The notes under the pieces are model-generated. The model was not told the origin of the DNA. It ran no database searches and was given only the letters and a program-made list of their open reading frames with translations. A DNA stretch of 64,000 nt from positions 29,866 to 93,865 of the forward strand of contig JAMIIV010000207.1 in NCBI GenBank assembly GCA_035913415.1. The letters run 5' to 3'. Shown here in pieces: positions 26,634-36,210 of the stretch; within the stretch, counting starts at the first letter, position 1; the number at the start of each line of letters is the position of its first letter. This DNA is from UBA5070 sp035913415 (GTDB taxonomy: Bacteria > Fibrobacterota > Fibrobacteria > UBA5070). The position numbers and the translations under genes were made by a program.

Positions 26634-28079
26634 TCAGGTGTCCATGGCCTCGCGTTCGGCGCGAGCTGTCCGCAGGACGTAAGCCGACCATGCCGCGGCC
26701 AACACACCCCACAGCAGCAGGGCCGGAACGGTCCCGTGATCGTCCGGGCGATGCAGCAGGGCCAGCGGCAGGAACAGGGCGCCACCCGCCAGTGGCCGCA
26801 GGAAGCTCCTCCAGTCGAGCAGCCAGCGCTGCGCCACGCGATAGACCAGGAGGTAGTTGAGCAGGCCGGAGGCCAAGGTGGACAACCCCAGCGACAATCC
26901 CGCTCCGAGTGATCCGTGCACGGGAATGAGCCAGGCGTTGAGCCCGACGAACGAAACGAGGAACACGACCTGCGTGACGGGCAGCAGGTAGGTCTTGCCC
27001 ATGCCCATCAGGGCCGTCCCGGCGAGGTTGCCCGGCAGACTGAGGGTGAACAGGATCGAGGTGGCGACCAGGGTCGCGTACCCGGAGGCGTAGGTCTGGT
27101 CCATCAACCCCAGACCCTGCGAGCCGAACAATACGATGCCCGCGAGGAGGGGCTGTTGGAACCCCGCCACCACCCAGGCCACGTAGCGCGCCCCCTGTCG
27201 TTTGGCCTTGCCCAGCAACTCGGGCTCGCGGCGACTGAAGAACGAGAGAGCCGTGCCGTCGTACGACTCGCGCACGGCCTGGACCGCCTTGGAGACCATG
27301 ATCGCCACCGAGTAGATCTCGACTTCGCGAGCACCGCCGAACTGGTAGAGCAGCGCATTGTCGGTGCGCAACGCGATGCTCTGCAGGATGTCGGTGACGG
27401 AAACCGGCAGCGAGTACCGAAGCAGCGACGCCCCCGGCCAGGGCACGAGGGACCAGGACCCCACGCTGGCACGGAAGCGCCAGGCGAAGACGGACAAGGC
27501 GGCCGCCGCGGCCAGAGCGCTGGCGGCGAGGTAGGCGGCAGGGAGGATCGAATCCCGAGCCTGGGGGAGGAAGGCGACCAGAGCCAGGGGCACGCCGAAG
27601 GTCCCCAACGGCAGCAGCACGTTGCGGATCACGATGATCTCGCCGAGGTGCTGGCGCGAGACCAACGCCTGCAGGACCACCATCGCCAAAGCCTGGAAGG
27701 GCACGGCTGCGAGAATCCATCCCGTATGACCCGCCTGCCGGTAGAATCCCGCTCCATCGAGGAGGGAGAGACCCGTCCAGCCGACCGCGGCGACCAGCCC
27801 CGCGACCAGGAAGACGAACCCGAACGCACCGCTGGTCTGGCGCACGAAGGAGCGATCGTCGGATTCCGATCCGCCCAGCCACACAACCCCCTTTTCCAGT
27901 CCCAGCAACGCCAGGCGCATGAGCACCAACACCAGCGATTCCTGGTAGGCGAAGGCGCCCCAGGCACCGCCCACGAAGGCCACGGCACAGGCCATCTTCA
28001 CGATCGGCTCGAGCACCCTGGAGACATTGTCCAAGAGCATGAACACCGTCGCCCGGCGCAACACGGCATTGTCGGTCAT
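26634..28079 (-). CDS. Polysaccharide flippase (MOP/Wzx-like)
   Basis: 481 aa, about 12-14 hydrophobic helices throughout, in the layout of the oligosaccharidyl-lipid flippase group: AlaTyrGln-rich second helix, an Arg/Asn-containing cytosolic loop (ALRTDNALLYQFGG), and LSLPGNLAGTALMGMGKTY in the second half. It would move lipid-linked oligosaccharide across the inner membrane, consistent with the glycosyltransferases downstream. ATG at MTDNAVLRR, preceded by GGGAA. It is the first gene of the minus-strand string running to 19563, divergent from the AraC-type regulator. Confidence 0.87.
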   Translation of the reverse strand: MTDNAVLRRATVFMLLDNVSRVLEPIVKMACAVAFVGGAWGAFAYQESLVLVLMRLALLGLEKGVVWLGGSESDDRSFVRQTSGAFGFVFLVAGLVAAVGWTGLSLLDGAGFYRQAGHTGWILAAVPFQALAMVVLQALVSRQHLGEIIVIRNVLLPLGTFGVPLALVAFLPQARDSILPAAYLAASALAAAAALSVFAWRFRASVGSWSLVPWPGASLLRYSLPVSVTDILQSIALRTDNALLYQFGGAREVEIYSVAIMVSKAVQAVRESYDGTALSFFSRREPELLGKAKRQGARYVAWVVAGFQQPLLAGIVLFGSQGLGLMDQTYASGYATLVATSILFTLSLPGNLAGTALMGMGKTYLLPVTQVVFLVSFVGLNAWLIPVHGSLGAGLSLGLSTLASGLLNYLLVYRVAQRWLLDWRSFLRPLAGGALFLPLALLHRPDDHGTVPALLLWGVLAAAWSAYVLRTARAEREAMDT

Positions 28080-28322
28080 GAATTCCCGCGTACAGCCCAC
28101 GGTTTGACGTGCGGGAAACCCCCGCACGACTTACCCCCTCGACAAAAAGGGTGGGCTCCTCTCTCCAGAGAATCTCCTCTGCTTACCCCCATGAAAACAG
28201 AGGCAAAAGCCCCTATTCCTGGTCAATTTCGCTGACATTCCATTCTTATTGCACAATTATCGCCTATCGAATGGTCCATTTTTCCTGAACCATCTATCCG
28301 CTCCGACACCATTGACCGATGC

Positions 28323-29264
28323 GTGTCCTCCATTCCACCACCCCCGGAGTCCCGCTTGGCACGCCCCCCGAAACGCGGTGTCCGCGTCCACGACATCGAG
28401 CATGCCAAGGCCGCCCTCCACCTGGAGAGCGAACTCCCCGAATTCGGCTTCGGGCGTTTGTCGGAGGTCCTTCCCGACGGCCACGGCGACCCGGTTCGGA
28501 TCGAAGCGTTTTCCGTGTGCATCTGCCTGGGCGGCAGCATGGAGCTGTCCATCGGACTGCAGACACATCGATTGGTCTCTGGGGAAGTGGTGTGCCTGCT
28601 TCCCAGCCACCTGCTGCAGATCCACGGCTGCTCCGAAGACTTCGACTGCCGCGTGTGGGTGTTGTCGCACACCTTCGTCCGCAGCCTCGAGAGCGGCCTG
28701 GAGCGCGATCTGGAAGGCTACCTCCAACTGGAGCGCAACCCCATCCTCCAACTGGACGCGCAAGAGATCCAGCTCTTCCGCAACCTCTGCGAGGCCATGT
28801 CCCTGACCCGCCGCTACGCGCACCAGCGCACCTACCCGTCGCTGGTGCGCAACCAGGTGCTGTCGCTGATCGGCCTGGTCGGCGCGATCCAGGAGCGGTC
28901 GGTCGCGAACGCGCCGCAGGCGCAGGAAGATCGCCTCCAGGCCGTCGTTAGACATTTTTTGACCTTGGCCACCCTGCACCAGAGGCAAGCCCGCGACGTC
29001 CGTTTCTACGCCGACCGCCTGGGCCTCACCCCCAAGTACCTGTCGGCCCTGGTCAAGGAAGCCACGGGCGTACCCGCTCGGGACTGGCTGATCCGCGGCA
29101 CCATCCTGGAGGCCAAGGCGATGCTGCGCACCTCGGGCCAGAGCATCCAGCAGGTCGCCGCAGCCTTGCATTTTCCCGACCAGACCAGCTTCGGCAAGTA
29201 CTTCCGCCGAGCCACGGGGCTCACGCCACGGGAATTCCGACTGGGGCGCGCCCACAAGGCCTGA
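28323..29264 (+). CDS. AraC-family transcriptional regulator
   Basis: 313 aa with an N-terminal cupin-like sensor half and a C-terminal double helix-turn-helix (about 215-305): ADRLGLTPKYLSALVKEATG and the second helix pair ending SFGKYFRRATGLTPREFR, the AraC/XylS signature. GTG start; no better start in frame. The sensor half carries two close cysteines (CICLGG) and HGCSEDFDCR. It is divergent from the glycan flippase across an AT-rich 243-nt gap (28080-28322, richest in A/T at 28220-28300), which likely holds both promoters. It may control the flippase operon or itself. Confidence 0.88.
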   Translation: MSSIPPPPESRLARPPKRGVRVHDIEHAKAALHLESELPEFGFGRLSEVLPDGHGDPVRIEAFSVCICLGGSMELSIGLQTHRLVSGEVVCLLPSHLLQIHGCSEDFDCRVWVLSHTFVRSLESGLERDLEGYLQLERNPILQLDAQEIQLFRNLCEAMSLTRRYAHQRTYPSLVRNQVLSLIGLVGAIQERSVANAPQAQEDRLQAVVRHFLTLATLHQRQARDVRFYADRLGLTPKYLSALVKEATGVPARDWLIRGTILEAKAMLRTSGQSIQQVAAALHFPDQTSFGKYFRRATGLTPREFRLGRAHKA

Positions 29265-29276
29265 TCCCGCGATTCT

Positions 29277-30317
29277 TCACTGCAAGGCGTTCCAGAGGCG
29301 TTCCAACTCGGCCGGATCCAACGGCACGCCATCGACGCTGCGCATGCGAACGGTCCGTCGGCGGGCCTGGAGCCCGTTGAACACCAAAGCCTGGTATCGG
29401 GCGAACACAACTCCCCATCCGGGCACCACCAGCAAGGTCTCCCGACCATTGGTCATGATGCTGGAATATCCCCCTTCCACAAGCCAGATATGCCGAGGAG
29501 CCCCCGCGAGGACGGCCACCGTGTCGCGCCCGAACGCGGGATTCTCGAACCGGTTGGCGAGATTCGCGGTCCACCCGAGGGAGTCGACCTCCCAGGAGGA
29601 ATCGGAGCGCACGGAATCCTGGAGGGACCCCTGATCGACCGACAGGCGCCTCAGGGTCCCCCGGCAGGAGTCGTAGGCTTCGGCCCGTACGACCTCCGCT
29701 TCGGTCGTGGCCATGACCAGCGAGGGCTGTTGGAGGGACGAGGAATCGAAGAGGGTGTACGTGTACCGTCCCAGTCGCCAGGGCCGGTACCAGGCGGCCG
29801 CCAGATCGAGGGAATCGCGCCGCGTGGACGTGTCGATCCGCACCGTTCCGAGGTCCCCCTGGTTCGCGGTCGCCAGGACCCGCCGCACGACCCAGGTGTA
29901 ACCCCAGGTGACGACCAGGGTGTCCGGCACGGCACTCCGGACCCGGGCGGCGGAAGGCGCCGTGGGTCGCGGGCCGCCCACCGCCCTCTGCACTCCCGTC
30001 CCGAGCCGACCGGCCAGGCTTCGCCCTTCGAATCGAAGTCCCAGACGACCGGATTCGAGCTCGAGATTGCCCTGTCGATCCACCCCGCCGATTGCCGCCT
30101 CGCGCCCGACACCTTCGATCTGGAGGTTCGACATGCGCCAAGCCCCCGCTGCGTCAGTCCTCGTGGACCAAGGCCCATCGGGACCGCGCAGCTCGACGAA
30201 AGCCCCGGCCAGGGGCGCCCCGGCCAGATCCTCCACCCGACCGTACAGGGACACCGCGTGGGCGGGAAGCCCCGAAAGGACGAGGGCCAGGATGGGGAGG
30301 AGAGTGCGGACGGCCAT
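29277..30317 (-). CDS. Secreted protein with carboxypeptidase-regulatory-like domain
   Basis: 346 aa, with a signal peptide MAVRTLLPILALVLSGLPAHA and cleavage after AHA. Residues 25-85 form a CarboxypepD_reg-like Ig-type domain (LYGRVEDLAGAPLAGAFVELRG onward), common in Bacteroidota/Fibrobacterota surface proteins. The remainder is beta-rich with no known motif; it ends in an acidic segment (VDGVPLDPAELERLW). GAGG 6 nt before the ATG supports the start. Convergent with the AraC gene and divergent from the TIM-barrel protein. Confidence 0.8.
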   Translation of the reverse strand: MAVRTLLPILALVLSGLPAHAVSLYGRVEDLAGAPLAGAFVELRGPDGPWSTRTDAAGAWRMSNLQIEGVGREAAIGGVDRQGNLELESGRLGLRFEGRSLAGRLGTGVQRAVGGPRPTAPSAARVRSAVPDTLVVTWGYTWVVRRVLATANQGDLGTVRIDTSTRRDSLDLAAAWYRPWRLGRYTYTLFDSSSLQQPSLVMATTEAEVVRAEAYDSCRGTLRRLSVDQGSLQDSVRSDSSWEVDSLGWTANLANRFENPAFGRDTVAVLAGAPRHIWLVEGGYSSIMTNGRETLLVVPGWGVVFARYQALVFNGLQARRRTVRMRSVDGVPLDPAELERLWNALQ

Positions 30318-30450
30318 GCAGCGCCTCGGCGGAGTAGGTTGGGAATCGAACGGGTACACGACGAATCTATCTCCCCGCCCCCCCGAGCCCTGGGCATCCC
30401 TCGTAGAACAACGATCGTCCCCTGGACCGGAAAACGCTACCATCCTGTCC

Positions 30451-31368
30451 ATGCTCATGCTGTCCGCGCTTCTGCTGGGTCTGGCCCAGGCGACGCCCTT
30501 TCCGGATTCCGCCCGGTTCGCCTGGGTGTACCGCATCCGCGACACCACCAACATCCGCGCAGCGGTGGGCGCCTGGAAATCGGCCCGCCTGGGTGGCCTT
30601 TACCTCTCGTTGGACCCTCTGCGCCTGGACGATTCGGCGCGCGGAGGCTCTCCCCGCTACTCCCGCACGGTCGCCGAAATTCTCGACTCGTGCGCCGCCG
30701 CGGGCCTGGCCGTCCACGCCATGATCCTGCAGGAACACGAACTGGCCCTGGTGGAGCACCACGCCCGGGCCCTGGCGCGCATCGAATCGTTCGCGCGCTT
30801 CGTCGATCGCCATCCCCGGCTGCGCGGCAGCCCCCTGGTGGGTTTGCACTTCGACGTCGAGCCGCACGCCCTGCCGACCTGGTCGTCGCGGGATCCGGCG
30901 GCGTGCGAAACCCTGCTGCGCTCCTATCAAGAACTGCTGCGCCGCATCGACTCCCTGACCCACGGGACAATTTCCGTTCCCGGGCGCCTACCCTGGGCCC
31001 GGCTCTCGGCGGCCATCGGACACTTCCACGACCGGCAAGCGGTTTCCGGGAAGACTCCATCCGGAGCCCCCTCCATCTGGGCGAAGCATCTGGATGTGTT
31101 GGTCCCGATGGCCTACCTCGACGGCGATCGCTGGGAGGCGGCACCCCTGGATGCGAAGATCGCCACCACCTGGCGCTACGCGCGTGGCGAAGTCGAAGCC
31201 GCACCTACGGTGGTGGGGGTCCGCGGATCGCGGTTCCGCACCCCGGCCGAACGAGCCGCGCTGGAGCAGGGACTGGCCGATTCCGCGCGCGGGAACCCGA
31301 ACTTCAGGGGAGTCGCCTGGTTCGGGCTCCCGGGATCGCACACCCTGGACATCGACCGAGGGGACTGA
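30451..31368 (+). CDS. Putative secreted TIM-barrel glycoside-hydrolase-like protein
   Basis: 305 aa with a short hydrophobic start (MLMLSALLLGLAQA). The sequence has a barrel rhythm of about eight strands: GGLYLSLD, VHAMILQE, VGLHFDVEPHA, LVPMAYLDG, APTVVGVRG, GVAWFGLPG. HFDVEPH and the strand LVPMAY resemble catalytic strands of GH18-like or related clan barrels, in which Asp/Glu sit at the end of strand 4, but no exact family match can be claimed. Upstream ATG/ATG pair 6 nt apart leaves a two-residue uncertainty. Stands alone, divergent from the carboxypeptidase-regulatory-like gene. Confidence 0.7.
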   Translation: MLMLSALLLGLAQATPFPDSARFAWVYRIRDTTNIRAAVGAWKSARLGGLYLSLDPLRLDDSARGGSPRYSRTVAEILDSCAAAGLAVHAMILQEHELALVEHHARALARIESFARFVDRHPRLRGSPLVGLHFDVEPHALPTWSSRDPAACETLLRSYQELLRRIDSLTHGTISVPGRLPWARLSAAIGHFHDRQAVSGKTPSGAPSIWAKHLDVLVPMAYLDGDRWEAAPLDAKIATTWRYARGEVEAAPTVVGVRGSRFRTPAERAALEQGLADSARGNPNFRGVAWFGLPGSHTLDIDRGD

Positions 31369-31442
31369 CTATGCCCGGCCGAACGACGGGGACGCCCTTC
31401 AAAGGGCGTTTGCGAAATGTCGACCAGAGCTCTCGGCTCGTC

Positions 31443-31498
31443 CATTCGACAAGCTCAGGACATGCCTGAGGAGCGCCAAAGGCGCGTCTCGAAGGGCG
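31443..31498. repeat. REP-like palindromic intergenic element
   Basis: Between convergent genes lie nested inverted repeats: CTCAGG/CCTGAG with a 5-nt loop, GCGCC/GGCGC with a 3-nt loop, and flanking TTCGA/TCGAA. The strings CTTGTCGAAT, CTCCTCAGG and CTTCGAGACGC resemble palindromic repeats I recall from several other phyla. Only this copy is in the window, so repeat status is inferred. The rest of 31369-31554 holds a GCCCTT/AAGGGC mini-hairpin and no gene. Confidence 0.45.
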
Positions 31499-31554
31499 GG
31501 GTTGTAGGGCTATTTCCGAATTCGTAAAAACAATCCGAGCGCCGCGCACCCAGG

Positions 31555-32754
31555 TCAGGCCGCGCGCGGCCTCACCTTCCCGGCGGCGGCTTTCGCCCGC
31601 TCCCGTGCCGTATCCACATCGTCGGCGGTCGCGAAAGCCACACCCATGCGCCGGCGCGCAAACGACTCGGGTTTGCCGAACAGGCGCAGGTCGGATTCCG
31701 GAACGGACAGGGCCTCGGCCACACCCTCGAAGACCAAGGCCCCGGCTTCGACACCCCCGTAGATCACCGCGCTGGCGCCTGGACGCCGCAGCGACGTGTC
31801 CACGGGAAGCCCCAGGATCGCACGGGCGTGCAGATCGAACTCCGACAATCGCTGCGTCCCCAGGGTCACCAGACCGGTGTCGTGTGGCCGGGGGCTCACT
31901 TCGGAGAACCAGACCAGGTCGCCCTTCACGAACAGCTCCACGCCGAACAATCCGCGGCCCCCCAGCGCCTCGACCACCGCCCCGGCGATGCGCCGCGCCT
32001 CGGCCAACGCCGTCGGCGACATGGCCTGGGGCTGCCAGCTTTCCACGTAGTCTCCCTGCACCTGGATGTGCCCCACCGGTTCGCAGAAGTGGGTTTCGAC
32101 CTGACCCTCGGATCCGATCGCACGCACCGTCAGCATCGTGATCTCGTAGTCGAACTCCACGAACCCTTCCACGATCACGCGCCCCTGATCGACGCGCCCG
32201 CCCTTGGCGGCGTACTCCCATGCCGCGGCCAACTCCGCCTCCGAGCGCACCACCGACTGTCCCTTGCCCGAGCTGGACATCACCGGCTTGACCACGCAGG
32301 GAAATCCGATGCCGCCCGAGGTCGCCGCCCGCATCTCCTCCAGGCTGGACGCAAAGGCGTAGGGCGACGTGGGCAGGCCCAGCGTCTCGGCGGCCAGGCG
32401 CCGGATCCCTTCGCGGTTCATGGTGAGCCGCGCGGCCCGAGCCGTGGGGATCACCTCCGCCAGACCATCCGCCTCGATGCGCTCCAGCTCGTCGGTGGCG
32501 ATCGCCTCGATCTCGGGGACCACCAGATGTGGACGCTCCTTCTCCACCAGCGCCCGCACAGCGGCGGCGTCGGTCATGTCCAGGACGTGCGAACGGTGCG
32601 CGACCTGGTGCGCCGGTGCACCTGCGTAGCGGTCGGCCGCGATGGTCTCGCAGCCCAGGCGCTGGAGGGCGATCACGACCTCCTTGCCCAGCTCCCCGGA
32701 GCCCAGGAGCAGGACGCGCACGGCAGCGGGCGAGAGAGGGGTTCCAAGGTCCAC
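31555..32754 (-). CDS. purT: Formate-dependent phosphoribosylglycinamide formyltransferase
   Basis: 399 aa ATP-grasp enzyme catalysing the third step of purine synthesis with formate and ATP. Distinctive PurT segments: LLLGSGELGKEVVIALQRLG, VVPEIEAIATDEL, VVKPVMSSSGKGQS (ATP-binding), and FFSEVSPRPHDTGLVT-type metal site (here VWFSEVSPRPHDTG). GTG start, with GGAGG 6 nt upstream. No other purine gene is nearby. Length is normal for the family. Confidence 0.95.
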   Translation of the reverse strand: MDLGTPLSPAAVRVLLLGSGELGKEVVIALQRLGCETIAADRYAGAPAHQVAHRSHVLDMTDAAAVRALVEKERPHLVVPEIEAIATDELERIEADGLAEVIPTARAARLTMNREGIRRLAAETLGLPTSPYAFASSLEEMRAATSGGIGFPCVVKPVMSSSGKGQSVVRSEAELAAAWEYAAKGGRVDQGRVIVEGFVEFDYEITMLTVRAIGSEGQVETHFCEPVGHIQVQGDYVESWQPQAMSPTALAEARRIAGAVVEALGGRGLFGVELFVKGDLVWFSEVSPRPHDTGLVTLGTQRLSEFDLHARAILGLPVDTSLRRPGASAVIYGGVEAGALVFEGVAEALSVPESDLRLFGKPESFARRRMGVAFATADDVDTARERAKAAAGKVRPRAA

Positions 32755-32825
32755 GGCGATCCTCCAGCGTTCGGTTGGGCAGGCAAACCTAGAAGTTCAT
32801 GCCGTGCCTCGAACCCCAGAGGCGA

Positions 32826-33440
32826 TCAGAGGGTGTACCGCAACCCCACCATGGAGGTGATGGCCCAGGGGAAGCCAGGAATCATCGAGACACCCACCTC
32901 GAGACGGTCCCCCACGGTCTTCCAGGCGTCGAATTCTCCGCCGTACCACAGGAACCGGTGTTGCCAGCCATGCCAGGTGTCGTCCGAGAAGAATCCGTTG
33001 CTCCTGTAGCCCGGCAAGCCTTGCCAATCCTCGCGCAACACGAGGGTGGGTCCCAGTCCTCCTTGGATGCCCCAGTCTTTTCCACGAAGGATCCAGCCCC
33101 GCAGGCCCAGATGGAGGAAAACCTGCTGTTTGTCAGCGCAATCGCGGTACCATGCCGTTTTGGCACGCAGACCGAAGCGTTCCCAGGGCTGGACATCCCA
33201 GGCCAGGGCGCCCCCCAGTTGCAGCACCCACCATCCGTCGGGATCGAGCTTGCGCGGGTAGTAGGCGGGCTGGGTTCCCCCACCGGGATGGAAGGTCATC
33301 CCCACCACCTGCGCGGTCAGCGCCTGGGGGACACGCGGCGCGGAATCGTCGACCGAGGCCGAAAGCGGAAGGACCACTAGCAACAGGGCGGACAGCATGC
33401 GGCCAAGGTACCTCCCGCACACCCCGAAAATCGTCGTCAT
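32826..33440 (-). CDS. Secreted beta-rich protein of unknown family
   Basis: 204 aa with a signal peptide (about RYLGRMLSALLLVVLPLSAS). The rest alternates aromatic and polar residues (GGALAWDVQPWERFGLRAKT, FLHLGLRGWILRGKDWGIQG) and ends in aromatic-Leu (GLRYTL), the profile of a small outer-membrane beta barrel with a C-terminal beta signal. Start could be 33440 (Arg in the n-region) or 33398 (GGGAGG 12 nt upstream). It resembles, in style but not in alignable sequence, the proteins at 53011-53616 and 60834-61394. Confidence 0.72.
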   Translation of the reverse strand: MTTIFGVCGRYLGRMLSALLLVVLPLSASVDDSAPRVPQALTAQVVGMTFHPGGGTQPAYYPRKLDPDGWWVLQLGGALAWDVQPWERFGLRAKTAWYRDCADKQQVFLHLGLRGWILRGKDWGIQGGLGPTLVLREDWQGLPGYRSNGFFSDDTWHGWQHRFLWYGGEFDAWKTVGDRLEVGVSMIPGFPWAITSMVGLRYTL

Positions 33441-33488
33441 TTTTTGTCCGAATTGGCCGGCGCCAGAGTCCCTCCCGCCCCGAAGCCT

Positions 33489-34493
33489 TCAGGAGGCGGT
33501 AGCGTCCAGGCCCTGATACAAGCGCCGGACGGCGTCTTCCAGCGGCGGATCGACCAGCGTGAGGTCGTCGATGTGGCACGACGCGGCGAGCCGTTCGAGC
33601 ACGTCGTGGAGGCTTCCCCGCTCCAGATCCAGCTCGAACTCGCGGCGGTCGCCGGTATCGCGCGAAAGCTGCAGCAGTCCGGGCATGAAAAAATCCGCCG
33701 GCAGGTCCTTGCTTCTCAGACGGATGCGCTTGCGCTCGCCCCAACGCGAGCGCAGATCGTCCAGGCCGCCGTCGAACCCGATTTTCCCCTTGTCGATGAC
33801 CACCACTCGCCGCGCCAGATGTTCGATGTCGGAGAGGTCGTGGGTGGTGAGCAAAACCGTGGTCCCCTGGCGGTTGATCTCGGCCACAAAGGACCTGATG
33901 CGGTCCTTGGCCTCGATGTCCAACCCGATGGTGGGCTCGTCCAGGAACAGCAGCGGCGGCGCGTGCAGCATGGCCAAGGAGAACTCGCAGCGCATGCGCT
34001 CGCCCAGCGACAGGCTCCGCACCGGCTGCGTCATGGTCCGGGAAATGTCGAGGAGCTCGACCAGCTCCCCCAGACGACGGTCGTAGTCGGTACGGGCGAT
34101 GCCGTGGATGGCCCGCGCCATGCGGTAGGCGTCCTGGGCGGGCACGTCCCAGACCAGTTGCGATTTCTGTCCGAAGACCGCCCCCACGTGGCGCACGTAC
34201 TCCTGACGGTCGTTCCACGGCACGAAACGCCCCAGGGCCGTCACGGTTCCTCCCGTGGGATGCAGGATTCCCGACAGGATCTTGAGGGTGGTGGACTTGC
34301 CGGCTCCGTTGGGCCCCAGAAACCCGACCAGCTCGCCCTGCTCCAGGTCGAGATCGATGCCCGAGACCGCCTCCACGGCGTCGAAACGGCGATGCACCAG
34401 GCTGGCGAGGGTCTCGCGCAATCCCGACCCGCGGCGGAACACCCTGTAGGTCTTCGCCAGTCCTCGGACTTCCAGGGCCTTGGGCATGTTCAT
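33489..34493 (-). CDS. ABC-2 type exporter ATPase
   Basis: 334 aa: Walker A GPNGAGKST (about 60-68), Q-loop FGQKSQL, signature LSLGERMRCE, Walker B LLFLDEPTIGLD and the His switch THD. A C-terminal regulatory extension of about 90 residues follows, as in DrrA/Nod-type and YbhF-type exporters. ATG of MNMPKALEVR overlaps the upstream permease stop (ATGA). With two permeases coupled upstream, it forms a complete three-gene exporter; the substrate is unknown. Confidence 0.92.
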   Translation of the reverse strand: MNMPKALEVRGLAKTYRVFRRGSGLRETLASLVHRRFDAVEAVSGIDLDLEQGELVGFLGPNGAGKSTTLKILSGILHPTGGTVTALGRFVPWNDRQEYVRHVGAVFGQKSQLVWDVPAQDAYRMARAIHGIARTDYDRRLGELVELLDISRTMTQPVRSLSLGERMRCEFSLAMLHAPPLLFLDEPTIGLDIEAKDRIRSFVAEINRQGTTVLLTTHDLSDIEHLARRVVVIDKGKIGFDGGLDDLRSRWGERKRIRLRSKDLPADFFMPGLLQLSRDTGDRREFELDLERGSLHDVLERLAASCHIDDLTLVDPPLEDAVRRLYQGLDATAS

Positions 34494-35290
34494 CCTCCCG
34501 CGCCGACCAAGCGGCGCAGCAAACGGTTCCAGGTCGTCAGGGCCAATGCCAGCAGCACCACCACGCTCACGACGGCCGTCCAGATTCCGTCGACCGAGCG
34601 TCCCAGGAGCGAGGACGCCGGAAGCACCGCGAAGGCCGCGAAGGGAAAGCCCGCGACCCCGAGGGCACGCAGCCGGGGAGGGAGGATCGTGGGCGGAAAT
34701 TGCCCCAACGAAGCCATCGTCTCGAAGATCTCGTAGACGCGGAAGTTGCCCACCCACACGATCAGAAGCGACGACATCGCCACCGCCGAGGCGAGGAACA
34801 GCAGGACCGAAAGCGCGAACAGAAGCGCGAATCCCGCCAGGGCGGCCGCTCCCGGCAGCTCCATCCCCTGCAGGCACCAGACCGCCAGGCCCACGCCCCC
34901 CATCAGCTTGCCGAGGTCCTCGGCGTCGAAGGCCCGCACCACGCTCGACTGGAGGGGATGGCGCGGCAGCAGGAGCAACAGTTCGAAAGTGCCCGCGCGG
35001 ACCATCTCGGCGGTGTTCCACACCATGCCGCCGAACAGCGGGTAGGCCACACCCTTGGACATGAGGAACACGGCCTGCACCAGCAGGGCCTCGCGCACCG
35101 TCCAACCCGGAAAGGCCAGACCGTTGCCGTAGAGAAGTGCCGTGACCAGGGTGGGAACGAACTCGATTCCCATCATCACCAGGACGCTCGCCAGGAAATC
35201 GAATCGATCGGACAGGCGCACAGCCAACCCCAAGCGTATGCCTTCGAGATGGAGCGCCACATGCCCCTTCCAGCGTTCCAGGGGGTTCAT
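34490..35290 (-). CDS. ABC-2 family permease
   Basis: 266 aa with six hydrophobic helices and the sequence features of the PF06182 group (LVQAVFLMSKGVAYPLFGGM, ELLLLLPRHPLQSS, FPFAAFAVLPASSLLGR). Both ends overlap neighbours by 4 nt (ATGA), which sets the start. It pairs with the other permease and the ATPase to make a heterodimeric exporter. Members are sometimes annotated as daunorubicin or multidrug exporters, but no drug-related gene is near. Confidence 0.88.
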   Translation of the reverse strand: MNPLERWKGHVALHLEGIRLGLAVRLSDRFDFLASVLVMMGIEFVPTLVTALLYGNGLAFPGWTVREALLVQAVFLMSKGVAYPLFGGMVWNTAEMVRAGTFELLLLLPRHPLQSSVVRAFDAEDLGKLMGGVGLAVWCLQGMELPGAAALAGFALLFALSVLLFLASAVAMSSLLIVWVGNFRVYEIFETMASLGQFPPTILPPRLRALGVAGFPFAAFAVLPASSLLGRSVDGIWTAVVSVVVLLALALTTWNRLLRRLVGAGG

Positions 35291-36102
35291 CCTCCCGCTG
35301 CCAGGAAACGACGGCGCGCCAGGGCATCCAGGATGGTCAAGCCCGTGAGCGAAGCCGCCAGGACCAGCGCCTGCAACCCCACAGCCTGGGCGGGCTCGAC
35401 GATCCGGCCGAGGATTTCGACGTGCCCCGTCCCCAGCCGCAGCGGGATGTACAGAGCCCACGGATAGGGCGTGAGGAACAACAATGGCTGGACCGCGGCG
35501 GGAAAGAACGAAAGCGGCAGCATGGCCCCGCCCAGCAGGTCGCGGACCAGCACCACGCAACGGCGCACGCCTTCGGCCCGCACCAACCAGAATCCGACCA
35601 GTCCCGAGGCGTAGTTCACCACGAACATCAGGAGGAAGCCCAGACCTGCCGACAGCAGGAACCAGACGGGATGGTGCGGCAACAGGGGACGACCGAGGAA
35701 GAGCGAGACGAGCACCCAGACGGGGACCGCCTCGACCAGCAGCGCCAGGGCGCGGTGCCCCAGCTTCTGCGAAAGGGCGTACCAGGCGTGGTGCATGGGC
35801 TGCAGCAGGTGGTTCGAATACGCCCCCGTACGCACCAGCATCTGCAGGTTCCAGTCGGCGAAATCGAAGACGGCGTAGCCGACCAGGATCGCCAGGCCCG
35901 AGTAGGTCACGAGGTCCACCACATCCATGCCGGCGGCGCGGCTCCCGGTTGAGGCCGTGGAGGTCCAAATCCAGGTCATGACGAGAAAGCGCAGAGGGCC
36001 CGTGAAGAGCGAGACCGCCATGTGCGAGCGAAAGGCGGCCCACTCCTTCCAGGTCACGGCGGCGATAGCCAGCATCGCGCCGCGTCGTGGCACGAGGCTC
36101 AC
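35287..36102 (-). CDS. ABC-2 family permease
   Basis: 271 aa with about six transmembrane helices; the motifs SNHLLQPMHHAWY, GFWLVRAEGVR and PLSFFPAAVQPLLFLTPYPW mark the PF06182-like permeases. GTG at 36102 preferred for the AGGA 6 nt upstream; an internal ATG 9 codons later is the alternative. First gene of the three-gene exporter. Confidence 0.88.
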   Translation of the reverse strand: MSLVPRRGAMLAIAAVTWKEWAAFRSHMAVSLFTGPLRFLVMTWIWTSTASTGSRAAGMDVVDLVTYSGLAILVGYAVFDFADWNLQMLVRTGAYSNHLLQPMHHAWYALSQKLGHRALALLVEAVPVWVLVSLFLGRPLLPHHPVWFLLSAGLGFLLMFVVNYASGLVGFWLVRAEGVRRCVVLVRDLLGGAMLPLSFFPAAVQPLLFLTPYPWALYIPLRLGTGHVEILGRIVEPAQAVGLQALVLAASLTGLTILDALARRRFLAAGG

Positions 36103-36210
36103 GAAAAATCCTGAAGGGACGCGGTGGTCATGGCGGGAAACATAGGCTCCCGGGCCGGAGCCCGGACAGCTTCCCGCCCTCTAGGGACGGGAAGCGACGG
36201 AACCGGCGTT

